64,000 nucleotides of DNA from NCBI GenBank assembly GCA_017615275.1, contig JAGAAO010000071.1:1-64000 (forward strand). Reading direction: 5' to 3'. Source of the DNA: Butyrivibrio sp. GTDB taxonomy: Bacteria > Bacillota > Clostridia > Lachnospirales > Lachnospiraceae. The position numbers were made by a program, and so were the translations under genes. Of this stretch, positions 43,400 to 52,412 are shown piece after piece. Within the stretch, counting starts at the first letter, position 1; each line of letters begins with the position of its first letter. The notes under the pieces were generated by a model that worked only from the letters and a program-made list of their open reading frames with translations, had not been told where the DNA came from and made no database searches.

Positions 43400-44182
43400 A
43401 TGAAGTTAGTATTTATAAGGCACGGAGATCCGGACTATGAAGTGGACGGACTTACAGAGAAGGGCGAAAAAGAGGCGGCTCTTCTTGCGGAGTTTATAGA
43501 AAGATACAAGATTGATGAGATTTATATGTCACCTCTTGGAAGAGCGCAAAGAACTGCAGAGTATTCGCTTAAGGCGCTCGGAAAAGAAGCGGTTACGCTG
43601 GACTGGCTTATGGAATTTCCGGCGAAGTTTGATCCGAATCTTTCGGAGAGTGCAAGACAGGCTTACAGGACGGAGCTTAAGACCGATCCTGCGACGGGAA
43701 AGTATCTTACAAGAATTTTGTGGGATATACTTCCTTCGTATTATGCGGGGCATCCGGAGCTTTTTGACAAGGACGCCTGGAGGACAGCGGAACCTGTTAT
43801 GTACAGCGACATGTGTAAGGTGTATGATTATGTGGTTTCGTCTTTTGATGAATTTCTTTGTAAATATGGGTATGAAAAAGACGGTCTGATATTTAATGTA
43901 AAAGAGAGTAATGACAAAGTAATCGCATTTTTCTGCCACTACGGCATTACTTCGGTTCTTTTGTCACACTTATGGAACGTTTCACCCTTTGTTCCTCTTC
44001 AGTTTATGGCGCTTGCGCCCACTTCCGTTACGGTGGTGGCTTCTGAAGAAAGAGAGAAGGGAATAGGGACATTCAGAACGATTGGAATGGGAGACATTTC
44101 ACATCTTAACATCGCGGGGGAGGAGCCTTCTTTTTCAGCAAGGTTCTGCGAGATATACGAAAACGAAAATGAGAGGCACTGA
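43400..44182 (+). CDS. Histidine phosphatase family protein
   Basis: A 260-residue protein with the phosphoglycerate-mutase-type motif FIRHGDPDY (residues 5-12) and a second H in AFFCHYGITS. The helical insert between 80 and 160 is longer than in the minimal phosphatase. The substrate is unknown. AAAGGAAAC precedes the ATG. It is the last gene of the ABC/Sfp block; rsmB begins 2 bp after its stop. Confidence 0.85.
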   Translation: MKLVFIRHGDPDYEVDGLTEKGEKEAALLAEFIERYKIDEIYMSPLGRAQRTAEYSLKALGKEAVTLDWLMEFPAKFDPNLSESARQAYRTELKTDPATGKYLTRILWDILPSYYAGHPELFDKDAWRTAEPVMYSDMCKVYDYVVSSFDEFLCKYGYEKDGLIFNVKESNDKVIAFFCHYGITSVLLSHLWNVSPFVPLQFMALAPTSVTVVASEEREKGIGTFRTIGMGDISHLNIAGEEPSFSARFCEIYENENERH

Positions 44183-44184
44183 CA

Positions 44185-45582
44185 ATGGTTAATATTAGGG
44201 AGATAGTACTGAGCATCCTGATGGAATATGACAAGGACGGGGGAAAAAAGACAACGCTCTTAAAGGACGCTCTTGAGAAATATGATTATCTTGAGACAAG
44301 AGACAAGGCATTTATAAAGAGAGTAGTCGAAGGATGCTTTGAGAGAAATATACAGATAGATTATGTAATAAATTCTTTTTCCAAGATTGAGACAAAAAAG
44401 ATGCAACCACTTATAAGAAATCTTATAAGAATGGGAACATATCAGATAATGTTTATGGACAGTATTCCTGACAGCGCGGCGTGCAACGAGTCGGTTAAGC
44501 TTGCGCAGAAGCACAGCTTTGCGGGACTCAAAGGCTTCGTAAACGGAGTGCTCAGGAATATTTCGAGAAACAAGAATAATATCGCATATCCCGATAAAGC
44601 GGAGGATGGCGGTGCCGAATACCTTTCGGTGCTTTATTCTGTTCCGAAGTGGCTTTGCAAGATGTGGCTTAATAACTATGGATCTGAAAGAACCGAGAAT
44701 ATACTGAAGTTCTTCCTTGAACCAAGACCAACTGTGATCCGTTGTATTGCAGCCGACCTTGTAGACGGAGACGGTGATTCCAAAGCTGTTTCGGAGCTTA
44801 AAAAAGAGCTTGAAAATGCGGGAGTGGTCGTAAAAGAAAACTCGATCCTGCCTTATGCTCTTGAGCTTGAAAAGACAGATAATATCAAATACCTTCCGGG
44901 CTTCTCCGAAGGAAAATTTGCTGTTCAGGATGTGAGTTCGATGCTTGTTACAGAGATCGCGGCTCCTTTAAAGGGACAGACCGTTATTGATGTCTGTGCC
45001 GCTCCCGGCGGAAAGAGCATGCATGCGGCTCAGATGGTAGGAAAGGACGGAAAAGTCTTTTCACGAGATGTATCAGCCGCAAAGAAAGAGCTTATCGCTG
45101 ACAATGCAGCCAGACTTGGGCTTAAGAATATCACGATCGAGATAATAGATGCCAAGATTCACGATAATAATATGAGAGAGAACGGCGATATCCTGTACCT
45201 TGACGTTCCGTGTTCGGGACTTGGCATAATTGGAAGAAAGAGCGATATCAAGCAGAATATCAGAAAAGAGAAGCTTAGCGACCTCACCAAGCTTCAGTGG
45301 GATATCGTAAAGGCATGCTGGGACTACGTCAAGGTCGGCGGAACGCTCATGTATTCGACCTGTACCGTCAACAAGGATGAGAACGAGCATATGATCACGA
45401 GAATCTGCGAGGAGTTCCCGTTTGAGCCCGTTGATATTACTAAGAGTCTTCCGAAGTACATTCTTGATAACGACAAATACAATATAAAAGATACAGCAAA
45501 AAAAGGTTATATTCAGCTCCTTCCCGGAGAATTCGGAACCGACGGATTCTTCATCGCGAAGCTTAAAAGAGTTGATTATTGA
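44185..45582 (+). CDS. rsmB: 16S rRNA (cytosine-967-C5)-methyltransferase RsmB
   Basis: A 465-residue protein combining a NusB-like N-terminal RNA-binding domain (about 1-140) with a SAM-dependent methyltransferase. VIDVCAAPGGKS binds SAM, DVPCSGLG holds one catalytic Cys and YSTCTVNKDENE the second. It methylates C967 of 16S rRNA. The start is 2 bp after the previous stop. Followed by rlmN, the usual Firmicute order. Confidence 0.95.
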   Translation: MVNIREIVLSILMEYDKDGGKKTTLLKDALEKYDYLETRDKAFIKRVVEGCFERNIQIDYVINSFSKIETKKMQPLIRNLIRMGTYQIMFMDSIPDSAACNESVKLAQKHSFAGLKGFVNGVLRNISRNKNNIAYPDKAEDGGAEYLSVLYSVPKWLCKMWLNNYGSERTENILKFFLEPRPTVIRCIAADLVDGDGDSKAVSELKKELENAGVVVKENSILPYALELEKTDNIKYLPGFSEGKFAVQDVSSMLVTEIAAPLKGQTVIDVCAAPGGKSMHAAQMVGKDGKVFSRDVSAAKKELIADNAARLGLKNITIEIIDAKIHDNNMRENGDILYLDVPCSGLGIIGRKSDIKQNIRKEKLSDLTKLQWDIVKACWDYVKVGGTLMYSTCTVNKDENEHMITRICEEFPFEPVDITKSLPKYILDNDKYNIKDTAKKGYIQLLPGEFGTDGFFIAKLKRVDY

Positions 45583-45628
45583 TGATTATAAAGAAAGTTC
45601 AATGCTTGCGCATAACAATCTATAGTCA

Positions 45629-46705
45629 ATGGAAAGAAAAATGAGCAAATATATATTAGATCAAGAAAACAAAATAGACATAAAATCTCTTAGTTTTGAA
45701 GAACTGACAGATTTCATCAAGGAAATCGGTGAACCTGCGTTCAGAGCTAAGCAGCTCTATGACTGGATGCATGTGAAGCAGGTTAGAAGCCTTGATGATA
45801 TGAAGAATATTCCGAAATCTCTTAAAGAAAAAATACTTGAAAAATGTACCTACACAGCGCATGAGATTGTACAGGTTCAGGAGTCCAAAATCGACGGAAC
45901 AAAGAAATTTCTTTTTGGCCTCTATGACGGCAATGTTATCGAGAGCGTTTTTATGAAGTATAAGTACGGCAACAGTGTCTGCGTATCGTCGCAGGTGGGG
46001 TGCAGGATGGGATGCAGATTTTGCGCATCTACAATTGATGGAGTGGTGAGAAATCTTTTGCCGTCGGAGATATTGGATCAGATCTACGCAATATCTGAGT
46101 ATACGGGAGAGAAGATATCAAGAATCGTCGTGATGGGAAGCGGAGAGCCTCTTGATAATTTCGACAATATTCTTAGGTTTATTAAATTGTTGTCCGATGA
46201 ACACGGCATGAATCTTGGGCAGAGGAATATCACGGTGTCTACTTGCGGTATCGTTCCAAGGATATTGGACCTTGCAAAGGAAAAATTATCCATAAATCTG
46301 GCACTTTCTCTTCATGCATCCAACAATGACAAGAGAAAAGAGCTCATGCCGATAGCGAATAAATACGAAATACATGAAGTTTTGGATGCCTGCAAAAAAT
46401 ATTTCGAAGCAACGGGAAGACAGCTTACTTTTGAATATTCCCTTGTTGCGGGAGTCAATGATTCGGATGAGGATGCGAATGAGTTGTCAGAACTTTTATC
46501 GGGAATTAATTGTGTTGTTAATCTTATTCCTGTTAATCCCATAAAAGAAAGACAATACAAACCCACCGATCATACACACGCTCTTAAGTTTAAGAATAAA
46601 CTTGAAAAAAATAGAATAAATGTTACTATTAGAAGAGAAATGGGCAGGGATATTGATGGCGCCTGCGGACAGCTTCGCAGGAGACATTTGGAGGAGAAAA
46701 AGTGA
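45629..46705 (+). CDS. rlmN: Dual-specificity RNA methyltransferase RlmN
   Basis: A radical SAM enzyme (358 residues from ATG 45629, 354 from ATG 45641) that methylates A2503 of 23S rRNA and A37 of some tRNAs. The cluster motif is CRMGCRFCAS. MGSGEPLDNFDN and LSLHASNNDKR follow, and the C-terminal methyl-carrying Cys lies near GACGQLR. The ATG at 45641 has GGAAAG just upstream and starts MSKYILDQ, and is a good alternative start. The prpC start follows its stop. Confidence 0.95.
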   Translation: MERKMSKYILDQENKIDIKSLSFEELTDFIKEIGEPAFRAKQLYDWMHVKQVRSLDDMKNIPKSLKEKILEKCTYTAHEIVQVQESKIDGTKKFLFGLYDGNVIESVFMKYKYGNSVCVSSQVGCRMGCRFCASTIDGVVRNLLPSEILDQIYAISEYTGEKISRIVVMGSGEPLDNFDNILRFIKLLSDEHGMNLGQRNITVSTCGIVPRILDLAKEKLSINLALSLHASNNDKRKELMPIANKYEIHEVLDACKKYFEATGRQLTFEYSLVAGVNDSDEDANELSELLSGINCVVNLIPVNPIKERQYKPTDHTHALKFKNKLEKNRINVTIRREMGRDIDGACGQLRRRHLEEKK

Positions 46706-46754
46706 TACCTGCTTATTTTGTTTTGATGAAAAAAGGTTTTGGGAGGCTTATAGT

Positions 46755-47516
46755 TTGTTGAAGACTTTTTCCGTCACGGACATTGGAAAAAAGCGAAAAC
46801 TGAATCAGGATTATGTCTTTTCATCTGATAGAAAAATCGGCAACCTATCCAATGTGTTCATCGTCGCGGATGGCATGGGAGGTCACAATGCGGGTGACTA
46901 TGCTTCCAGATATACGGTCGACACGATGGTAGAGGAGATAGAGAAATCTTTTGAACAGAGTCCGGTCAGAATTTTAGAGAATGCGATCAAGATAGCCAAC
47001 CGTAACTTGAGGGAGAAGGCGGCAGAGAATCCCTCACTTTTTGGCATGGGAACAACAGTTGTTGCATGCACGGTTATCGGTAGATATCTGCAGGTCGCTA
47101 ATGTCGGTGACAGTAGACTCTATGTCATCAATGATAAGATTACCCAAATAACCAGAGACCATTCACTGGTAGAAGAGATGGTCAGAATGGGCGGAATCGA
47201 TAGAGAAACAGCCCGAACACATCTTGATAAAAATATAATCACAAGGGCAATCGGTGCCACCGAAACAGTAGACATCGATTTTTTTACAGTGGAGTTAAAT
47301 CGAGGTGATATCGTCCTAATGTGTTCGGACGGACTTACAAATATGCTGGAAGATGAAGACATTCGAATGATTGTCAGCGGTCAGCGAGACATTATAGAGA
47401 AGGCCCAGAAGCTAGTTGTCGCGGCAAACAATAACGGAGGTAAGGATAATATAGCTGTTATCTTGATTGAACCCTTTGCCGATGAACCCACTCGCGATGG
47501 AGGACTGAATGATTAA
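46755..47516 (+). CDS. prpC: PP2C-type serine/threonine phosphatase (Stp/PrpC)
   Basis: A 253-residue metal-dependent phosphatase partnered with the PASTA kinase. NQDYVF, ADGMGGHNAGDYAS (metal-binding Asp), VGDSRLY, RDHSLVEEMV, SDGLTN and GGKDNIAV are the PP2C motifs. The start is set at TTG 46755 because GGGAGG lies 8 nt upstream; earlier in-frame codons run back into rlmN. The kinase ATG overlaps its stop by 8 bp, so the pair is translationally coupled. Confidence 0.95.
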   Translation: MLKTFSVTDIGKKRKLNQDYVFSSDRKIGNLSNVFIVADGMGGHNAGDYASRYTVDTMVEEIEKSFEQSPVRILENAIKIANRNLREKAAENPSLFGMGTTVVACTVIGRYLQVANVGDSRLYVINDKITQITRDHSLVEEMVRMGGIDRETARTHLDKNIITRAIGATETVDIDFFTVELNRGDIVLMCSDGLTNMLEDEDIRMIVSGQRDIIEKAQKLVVAANNNGGKDNIAVILIEPFADEPTRDGGLND

Positions 47517-49596
47517 AATAGGTATGGTGATAGGCGACCGTTACGAGGTACTTGAGAAGATTGGTACCGGCGGTATGTCTGATGTTTATAAAGCAAAAGA
47601 TCATAAACTTAATCGTCTTGTTGCAGTAAAAGTACTTAAACAGGAATTTTCTGAGAACGAGAACTTTGTGTCTAAGTTCCGCGTTGAAGCACAGTCTACA
47701 GCAGGGCTTATGCACCCTAATATTGTAAATGTATATGATGTCGGAGACGAAGACGGTATCAATTATATCGTCATGGAACTTGTTGATGGAATAACCCTTA
47801 AGAAGTACATTGAAAAGAAAGTCAGACTCTCGGTAAAAGAGGCTGTCAGCATTGCTATACAGGTTGCAATGGGACTTCAGGCTGCACACAACAACAATAT
47901 CATTCACAGAGATATTAAGCCGCAGAATATCATGATATCAAAAGACGGTAAGGTAAAAGTTACGGATTTTGGTATTGCGAAGGCTGCTACGAGCAACACC
48001 ATTACTTCAAATGTCATGGGTTCCGTACATTATACATCGCCTGAGCAGGCAAGAGGCGGATACAGCGATGCCAAGAGTGATATATATTCACTCGGTATCA
48101 CACTTTTTGAGATGCTTACAGGAAGAGTTCCTTTTAACGGGGATACTACTGTTGCAATAGCTATTAAGCACATACAGGAGATTCTTCCCACACCCGCTGA
48201 TTACAACGATGACGTTCCGATCAGTGTTGAGAAGATTGTTCTTAAGTGTTGTCAGAAGAGTCCCGACAGAAGATATCAGAACGCTGCGGAACTTATTCAG
48301 GATCTTAAGAAATCACTTATCACACCTGATGTTGATTTTGTTACTATTTCAGATCCCGATGAAGACGGTGCAACAAGGATTGCATCGGAAGATGACAGAG
48401 AACGTTCAAACAGACAGGCAGCTCCTTCATCAGATACCGATCAGATGAGGCTTAATCGTGACGTGGTCAGAGAGATAGAGCACGATGATTATGACGAAGA
48501 AGAGGAGTATGAGAGAAGAAGGAGAAGACCACCGAGAAGAGAATATCGTGAAGACGATGAAATAGATGAAGAGGATGAGAGAGGAGATATTCCTGACGAA
48601 CTGTATTATACAGGCGAAAGAGACAGGAGACGTCAGGGCGGACAGACTCCCGGAAACCTCGAGCGTGTTACGGTTATAATTGCCATTGCACTTGCGATAA
48701 TCATCGGACTTGTATTTGTAATGATCTTTGCAAAAGGATTGGGACTTTTCGGATCCTCCGAAGATACTTCAAGCCTTTTCGGATCGGCTGCATCATCAGC
48801 AACTAAAGAGAGCGGAATCGAAATTCCTGATGTTACGGGAAAAATGTATGCTGAAGCTAAGAGCATACTCACTTCCAAGGGATTTACCGTTGAGAAGGCA
48901 GCAGATAAGGATAACAAGGCTAAGGCTGATACAGTAGCTTCTACTTCACCCAAGGCGGGCGAGAGAGCTGAAGCCGGTGCCAAGATTACCGTATATATCA
49001 GTAACGGTTCCAATTACAAGGCTTCAAATGCATCGGCTTCCAAGAGTTCATCCGCAGAAGACGGTGATACGATATCAGTGCCGGATTGCGTCGGACTTGA
49101 TACTGAAGAAGCCATAGAACGACTTGCTGAAGCAGGATTTGAGAATCAGGTTCAGGAAGTAAAAGATCCCGATCCCAAGAAAACAGATAAAGTAATCAAG
49201 CAGAGTCCCAAAGCCGGAGAGAAGGTTAAGAAGGGAACCAAGATAACACTTGAAGTTTCAATTGGACCCGGAGTTACAACATACTCTTACAGTGCTGATA
49301 TTGAGGCTCCTAAGCCCGGTGCGGAGGCAGGCGCAGAGAACTACACGCCCGGTATTCCTGTTGATATCACGGTTGTTGCTACAGACGGCAAGGTAGTTTA
49401 TACCGCTTCGCAGGTAAAGGACTTCCCGCATCATACATTAGGAACTACAGGTATCAGTGTGCCTACGGGAACAATTACATTGAAATATTCAACAACTACA
49501 CCTATTCAGACAAATCCGGAGACCGGAGAACAGATAGGTGGAGGCGAACCTGTAACCGGCACAGTTACCAGAAGTGTTAATTTCACGCAAGGATAA
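47509..49596 (+). CDS. prkC: Membrane PASTA-domain serine/threonine kinase (PrkC)
   Basis: A 695-residue kinase: GTGGMSDVYKA (20-30), K41, HRDIKPQN with D135, and DFG 153-155. A disordered, acidic and Arg-rich juxtamembrane stretch (about 280-385) leads to one membrane helix (387-408). Two PASTA domains follow at about 436-500 and 519-585, then a beta-rich domain with Thr-rich end. PASTA domains sense peptidoglycan or its precursors outside the cell, and the kinase adjusts wall growth and dormancy. Two PASTA repeats is fewer than the three in B. subtilis. Confidence 0.97.
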   Translation: MIKIGMVIGDRYEVLEKIGTGGMSDVYKAKDHKLNRLVAVKVLKQEFSENENFVSKFRVEAQSTAGLMHPNIVNVYDVGDEDGINYIVMELVDGITLKKYIEKKVRLSVKEAVSIAIQVAMGLQAAHNNNIIHRDIKPQNIMISKDGKVKVTDFGIAKAATSNTITSNVMGSVHYTSPEQARGGYSDAKSDIYSLGITLFEMLTGRVPFNGDTTVAIAIKHIQEILPTPADYNDDVPISVEKIVLKCCQKSPDRRYQNAAELIQDLKKSLITPDVDFVTISDPDEDGATRIASEDDRERSNRQAAPSSDTDQMRLNRDVVREIEHDDYDEEEEYERRRRRPPRREYREDDEIDEEDERGDIPDELYYTGERDRRRQGGQTPGNLERVTVIIAIALAIIIGLVFVMIFAKGLGLFGSSEDTSSLFGSAASSATKESGIEIPDVTGKMYAEAKSILTSKGFTVEKAADKDNKAKADTVASTSPKAGERAEAGAKITVYISNGSNYKASNASASKSSSAEDGDTISVPDCVGLDTEEAIERLAEAGFENQVQEVKDPDPKKTDKVIKQSPKAGEKVKKGTKITLEVSIGPGVTTYSYSADIEAPKPGAEAGAENYTPGIPVDITVVATDGKVVYTASQVKDFPHHTLGTTGISVPTGTITLKYSTTTPIQTNPETGEQIGGGEPVTGTVTRSVNFTQG

Positions 49597-49620
49597 TATT
49601 TCTCAGAGGAAAAATATTTA

Positions 49621-50538
49621 ATGCAGGGAAAGATAATCAAGGGGATTGCCGGCTTCTACTACATAGAAACTCATGATGAGAAGATCTATGAATGTAAAGC
49701 AAAGGGCGTCTTCAGGAAAGATAACGTAAAACCTCTGGTCGGGGATAATGTCGAGATAGACATTATAGATGAGGAGAATAAGAAGGGAAACATAATCGAA
49801 ATTCTCCCACGTAAAAATCAACTATTAAGACCGCCTGTTGCCAATGTGGATCAGGCGGTTATTTTGTTTGCTATAGTAAAACCCGATCCCAATTACAATC
49901 TGCTCGACAGGTTTCTCATTATGATGAGACAGCAGAATCTGCCTGTCATAATCTGCTTTAACAAGCAGGATATCGCTACGCAGGAAGAGCAGCAGGAACT
50001 TTATGACGCCTATGAAAAGTGCGGATACAGAGTTCTCTTCATAAGTGTCAAAGAGGATAAGGGACTTGATGAGTTAAAAGAACTTTTGCGGGGAAAGACC
50101 ACTACTTTGGCGGGACCAAGCGGAGTAGGCAAATCTTCTCTTTTAAACAGGCTCGTACCCGATGCGCTTATGCAGATTGGTGAACTTAGCAGAAAAATCG
50201 ACAGAGGAAAAAATACAACAAGACATTCAGAGCTCTTTTACGTAAGTGAGCTCTCTGAGGGAGATGAGGAGACATATCTTTTTGATACTCCGGGATTTAC
50301 CTCACTTAACTTAAATAATGTGACTACCGACAATCTGATGCAGTTCTATCCCGAATTCGAGGAGTTTGAACCCGAGTGCAGATTCGGTGGGTGTTCGCAT
50401 ATAGCTGAGCCGGATTGCGGTGTAAAGAATGCGCTGAATGAGGGCAAGATCGCGGCAGTGCGATATGAGAATTACAAGATAATATACGAAGAATTAAAGA
50501 ACACAAGGCCTGATTACAGTAAGAAGGCAAGGCGTTAA
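49621..50538 (+). CDS. rsgA: Small ribosomal subunit biogenesis GTPase RsgA
   Basis: A 305-residue circularly permuted GTPase. An OB fold comes first, G4 is NKQD (114-117), before G1 GPSGVGKSS (166-174) and G3 DTPG. The C-terminal zinc finger is CRFGGCSHIAEPDC. It checks late assembly of the 30S subunit. It begins 24 bp after prkC with AGAGGA upstream. The gene usually following here (rpe) is replaced by a phosphatase. Confidence 0.95.
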   Translation: MQGKIIKGIAGFYYIETHDEKIYECKAKGVFRKDNVKPLVGDNVEIDIIDEENKKGNIIEILPRKNQLLRPPVANVDQAVILFAIVKPDPNYNLLDRFLIMMRQQNLPVIICFNKQDIATQEEQQELYDAYEKCGYRVLFISVKEDKGLDELKELLRGKTTTLAGPSGVGKSSLLNRLVPDALMQIGELSRKIDRGKNTTRHSELFYVSELSEGDEETYLFDTPGFTSLNLNNVTTDNLMQFYPEFEEFEPECRFGGCSHIAEPDCGVKNALNEGKIAAVRYENYKIIYEELKNTRPDYSKKARR

Positions 50539-50550
50539 CAGAGGAACAAG

Positions 50551-51126
50551 ATGAAAATATATGTTACAAGACACGGTCAGACAGATTATAATAAAAGAGA
50601 GTTGATGCAGGGAAGAACCGATATTCCCCTCAACGAAACAGGAATTAATCAGGCGCGTGCCATTAAGGAAAAAATTGGAAATGTAAAATTCGACGCTGTT
50701 TATGCAAGCCCGCTTATGAGAGCGGTTGAGACAGCATCAATAATCGGTGGTATTGATTATAACAAGATAATAAAAGATGAGCGCATTATAGAAGCTGATT
50801 TTGGCAGATATGACGGCGTTAACTATTACAGAGTCAGTCTTCCAATGACGGCATACTGGTCATTCCCGGAAGCGTTTCCTGCGCCTCCCGGAGTGGAGAC
50901 TATAAAGAGTATGGTGGAACGCACAAGATCTTTTCTTTCCGAACTTGAGAAGAAAGATTACGAAAACGTGCTCGTGGTGTGCCATGGCGGAATCATTCGC
51001 CCTATACGAGGCTACATGGAAGATGTAAAGCGCGGATACATTTGGCGCCCGCGTCCGAAGAACTGTGAAGTCTTTGTATATGAGACAGTAAACGGCAAGC
51101 ACAGGCTTGTTGCAGATATAGTATGA
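50551..51126 (+). CDS. Histidine phosphatase family protein (phosphoglycerate mutase-like)
   Basis: A 191-residue protein with VTRHGQTDYN (RHG motif, residue 5 onward), YASPLMRAVETA and VVCHGGIIRPI, which give both catalytic histidines, and LNETG. Members act on phosphoglycerate, alpha-ribazole phosphate or other small phosphate esters; the substrate cannot be told from sequence. AGAGGAAC precedes the ATG. It lies 12 bp after rsgA and closes this transcript; a fresh promoter follows. Confidence 0.85.
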   Translation: MKIYVTRHGQTDYNKRELMQGRTDIPLNETGINQARAIKEKIGNVKFDAVYASPLMRAVETASIIGGIDYNKIIKDERIIEADFGRYDGVNYYRVSLPMTAYWSFPEAFPAPPGVETIKSMVERTRSFLSELEKKDYENVLVVCHGGIIRPIRGYMEDVKRGYIWRPRPKNCEVFVYETVNGKHRLVADIV

Positions 51127-51142
51127 TAAACTTTTCTCATTT

Positions 51143-51171
51143 TTGACATCATACAGATATTGTTGTATTTT
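51143..51171 (+). promoter_or_regulatory. mgsA: Sigma-A-like promoter for mgsA
   Basis: TTGACA (51143-51148), 17-bp spacer, TATTTT (51166-51171). Perfect -35, moderate -10, about 20 bp before the mgsA ATG. Confidence 0.55.
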
Positions 51172-51192
51172 GGACGAGTAGGAGGTAATAAT

Positions 51193-51669
51193 ATGTCAGA
51201 AACTATAACACTTAAGATACCTAAACAGAAGACAATAGCCCTTATTGCTCATGATGGTAAAAAGGGAGAACTTATCAGATGGTGCAAGGAGAATGCGCAC
51301 ACACTTAAAAAGCATTTCCTTTGCGGAACAGGAACTACAGCGCGCATGATAACAGATGCGACAGATCTTCCTGTACGCGGATACAACTCAGGTCCTCTCG
51401 GAGGAGATCAACAGATAGGTGCAAAGATTGTCGAAGGTAAGATTGATTTCGTAGTGTTCTTCTCAGATCCTTTGACGGCAGCTCCTCATGATCCCGACGT
51501 AAAGGCGCTTATGAGAATAGCTCAGGTTTATGACATTCCTTTTGCCAACAACAAGGCAACTGCAGACTTCCTCATAAACTCGACGCTTATGGACGAAGAG
51601 TACGATCACGATGTTATAAACTTCAAGCAGAACATTGCGGAGAGAGCAGAGACACTCCCTACTAAGTGA
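51193..51669 (+). CDS. mgsA: Methylglyoxal synthase
   Basis: A 158-residue enzyme converting dihydroxyacetone phosphate to methylglyoxal, a bypass when phosphate is limiting. IALIAHDGKKGELI, LCGTGTTA, GPLGGDQQIG and the catalytic-Asp region FFSDPLTAAPHDPDV are the family signatures. The ATG at 51193 with GGAGGT upstream is preferred over an earlier GTG/ATG leader. The C-terminal extension (about 130-158) is somewhat longer than usual. Confidence 0.95.
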   Translation: MSETITLKIPKQKTIALIAHDGKKGELIRWCKENAHTLKKHFLCGTGTTARMITDATDLPVRGYNSGPLGGDQQIGAKIVEGKIDFVVFFSDPLTAAPHDPDVKALMRIAQVYDIPFANNKATADFLINSTLMDEEYDHDVINFKQNIAERAETLPTK

Positions 51670-51705
51670 AGCTTGTTGTGCAGTTAGACTAAAGAGTATT
51701 ACAGT

Positions 51706-52407
51706 ATGAGAAAAAGAAGAAAGAATAGAACAGGAATTTTGTTATTGGTACCTTTTGCGGTGCTTGGGGTTGTCCTTTTAGGTTGCGGATCTATCGATAA
51801 AGTGATGGATCAGAGCAAGGATTTGTACAGCGAAGGTAAAGAATTATACGGAGAGGGAAAAGAAATTTATAAGAAGGTTTCCTCTGTTGTTGACTCAGAT
51901 GGTGATGGGGAAGGAAAATCACTTAAAGATATTGATGTTTCTGACCTCAATATTCCTTCTGTAAAAAAGAACGCCGAAGAACCCGGCATTATAAAAGATA
52001 CTGCCGATCTTAACTTCCACGATGTTGATGGCGGCCGTACTAATTATGCATTTACATATGACGGTAGAGAATTTACCGCAAAATATACCACAGATAACTG
52101 GAAGGTAATAGACTCATACCTCATTCAGAATGAGGCTGATATTACAGCCATTTGCAGCGTGCTTATCGAAGAGCACCCTGTACACGGCAAGGATATGGTG
52201 TCCTACAGAACTGCCGGTGACATGGCTTATGAATGGGTTCAGCACAATCTGGCTTATGCTGTTCTTCCTGATGACAGCAGATGGAAGAAGAGCACCAAGG
52301 ACGTAGATCTTAATCCTGCAGATCAGGGATTGTCATTTGTTGAGATCTACGAGCGCCAGACAGGCAAGGAACTCACTGTGGAAGAAATCATGAAACATAT
52401 AGGGTAA
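51706..52407 (+). CDS. Lipoprotein of unknown function
   Basis: A 233-residue protein with a signal peptide ending in the lipobox LLGC (about residue 27), so anchored outside. After it come three imperfect repeats of the form LYxEGKE (SEGKELYGEGKEIYKK) and an acidic stretch DSDGDGEGK. The globular part (about 95-233) is unrecognised. The next gene, the deaminase fusion, starts 5 bp after its stop, so they may share a transcript, although one is extracellular and the other cytoplasmic. Confidence 0.8.
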   Translation: MRKRRKNRTGILLLVPFAVLGVVLLGCGSIDKVMDQSKDLYSEGKELYGEGKEIYKKVSSVVDSDGDGEGKSLKDIDVSDLNIPSVKKNAEEPGIIKDTADLNFHDVDGGRTNYAFTYDGREFTAKYTTDNWKVIDSYLIQNEADITAICSVLIEEHPVHGKDMVSYRTAGDMAYEWVQHNLAYAVLPDDSRWKKSTKDVDLNPADQGLSFVEIYERQTGKELTVEEIMKHIG

Positions 52408-52412
52408 AAGAA

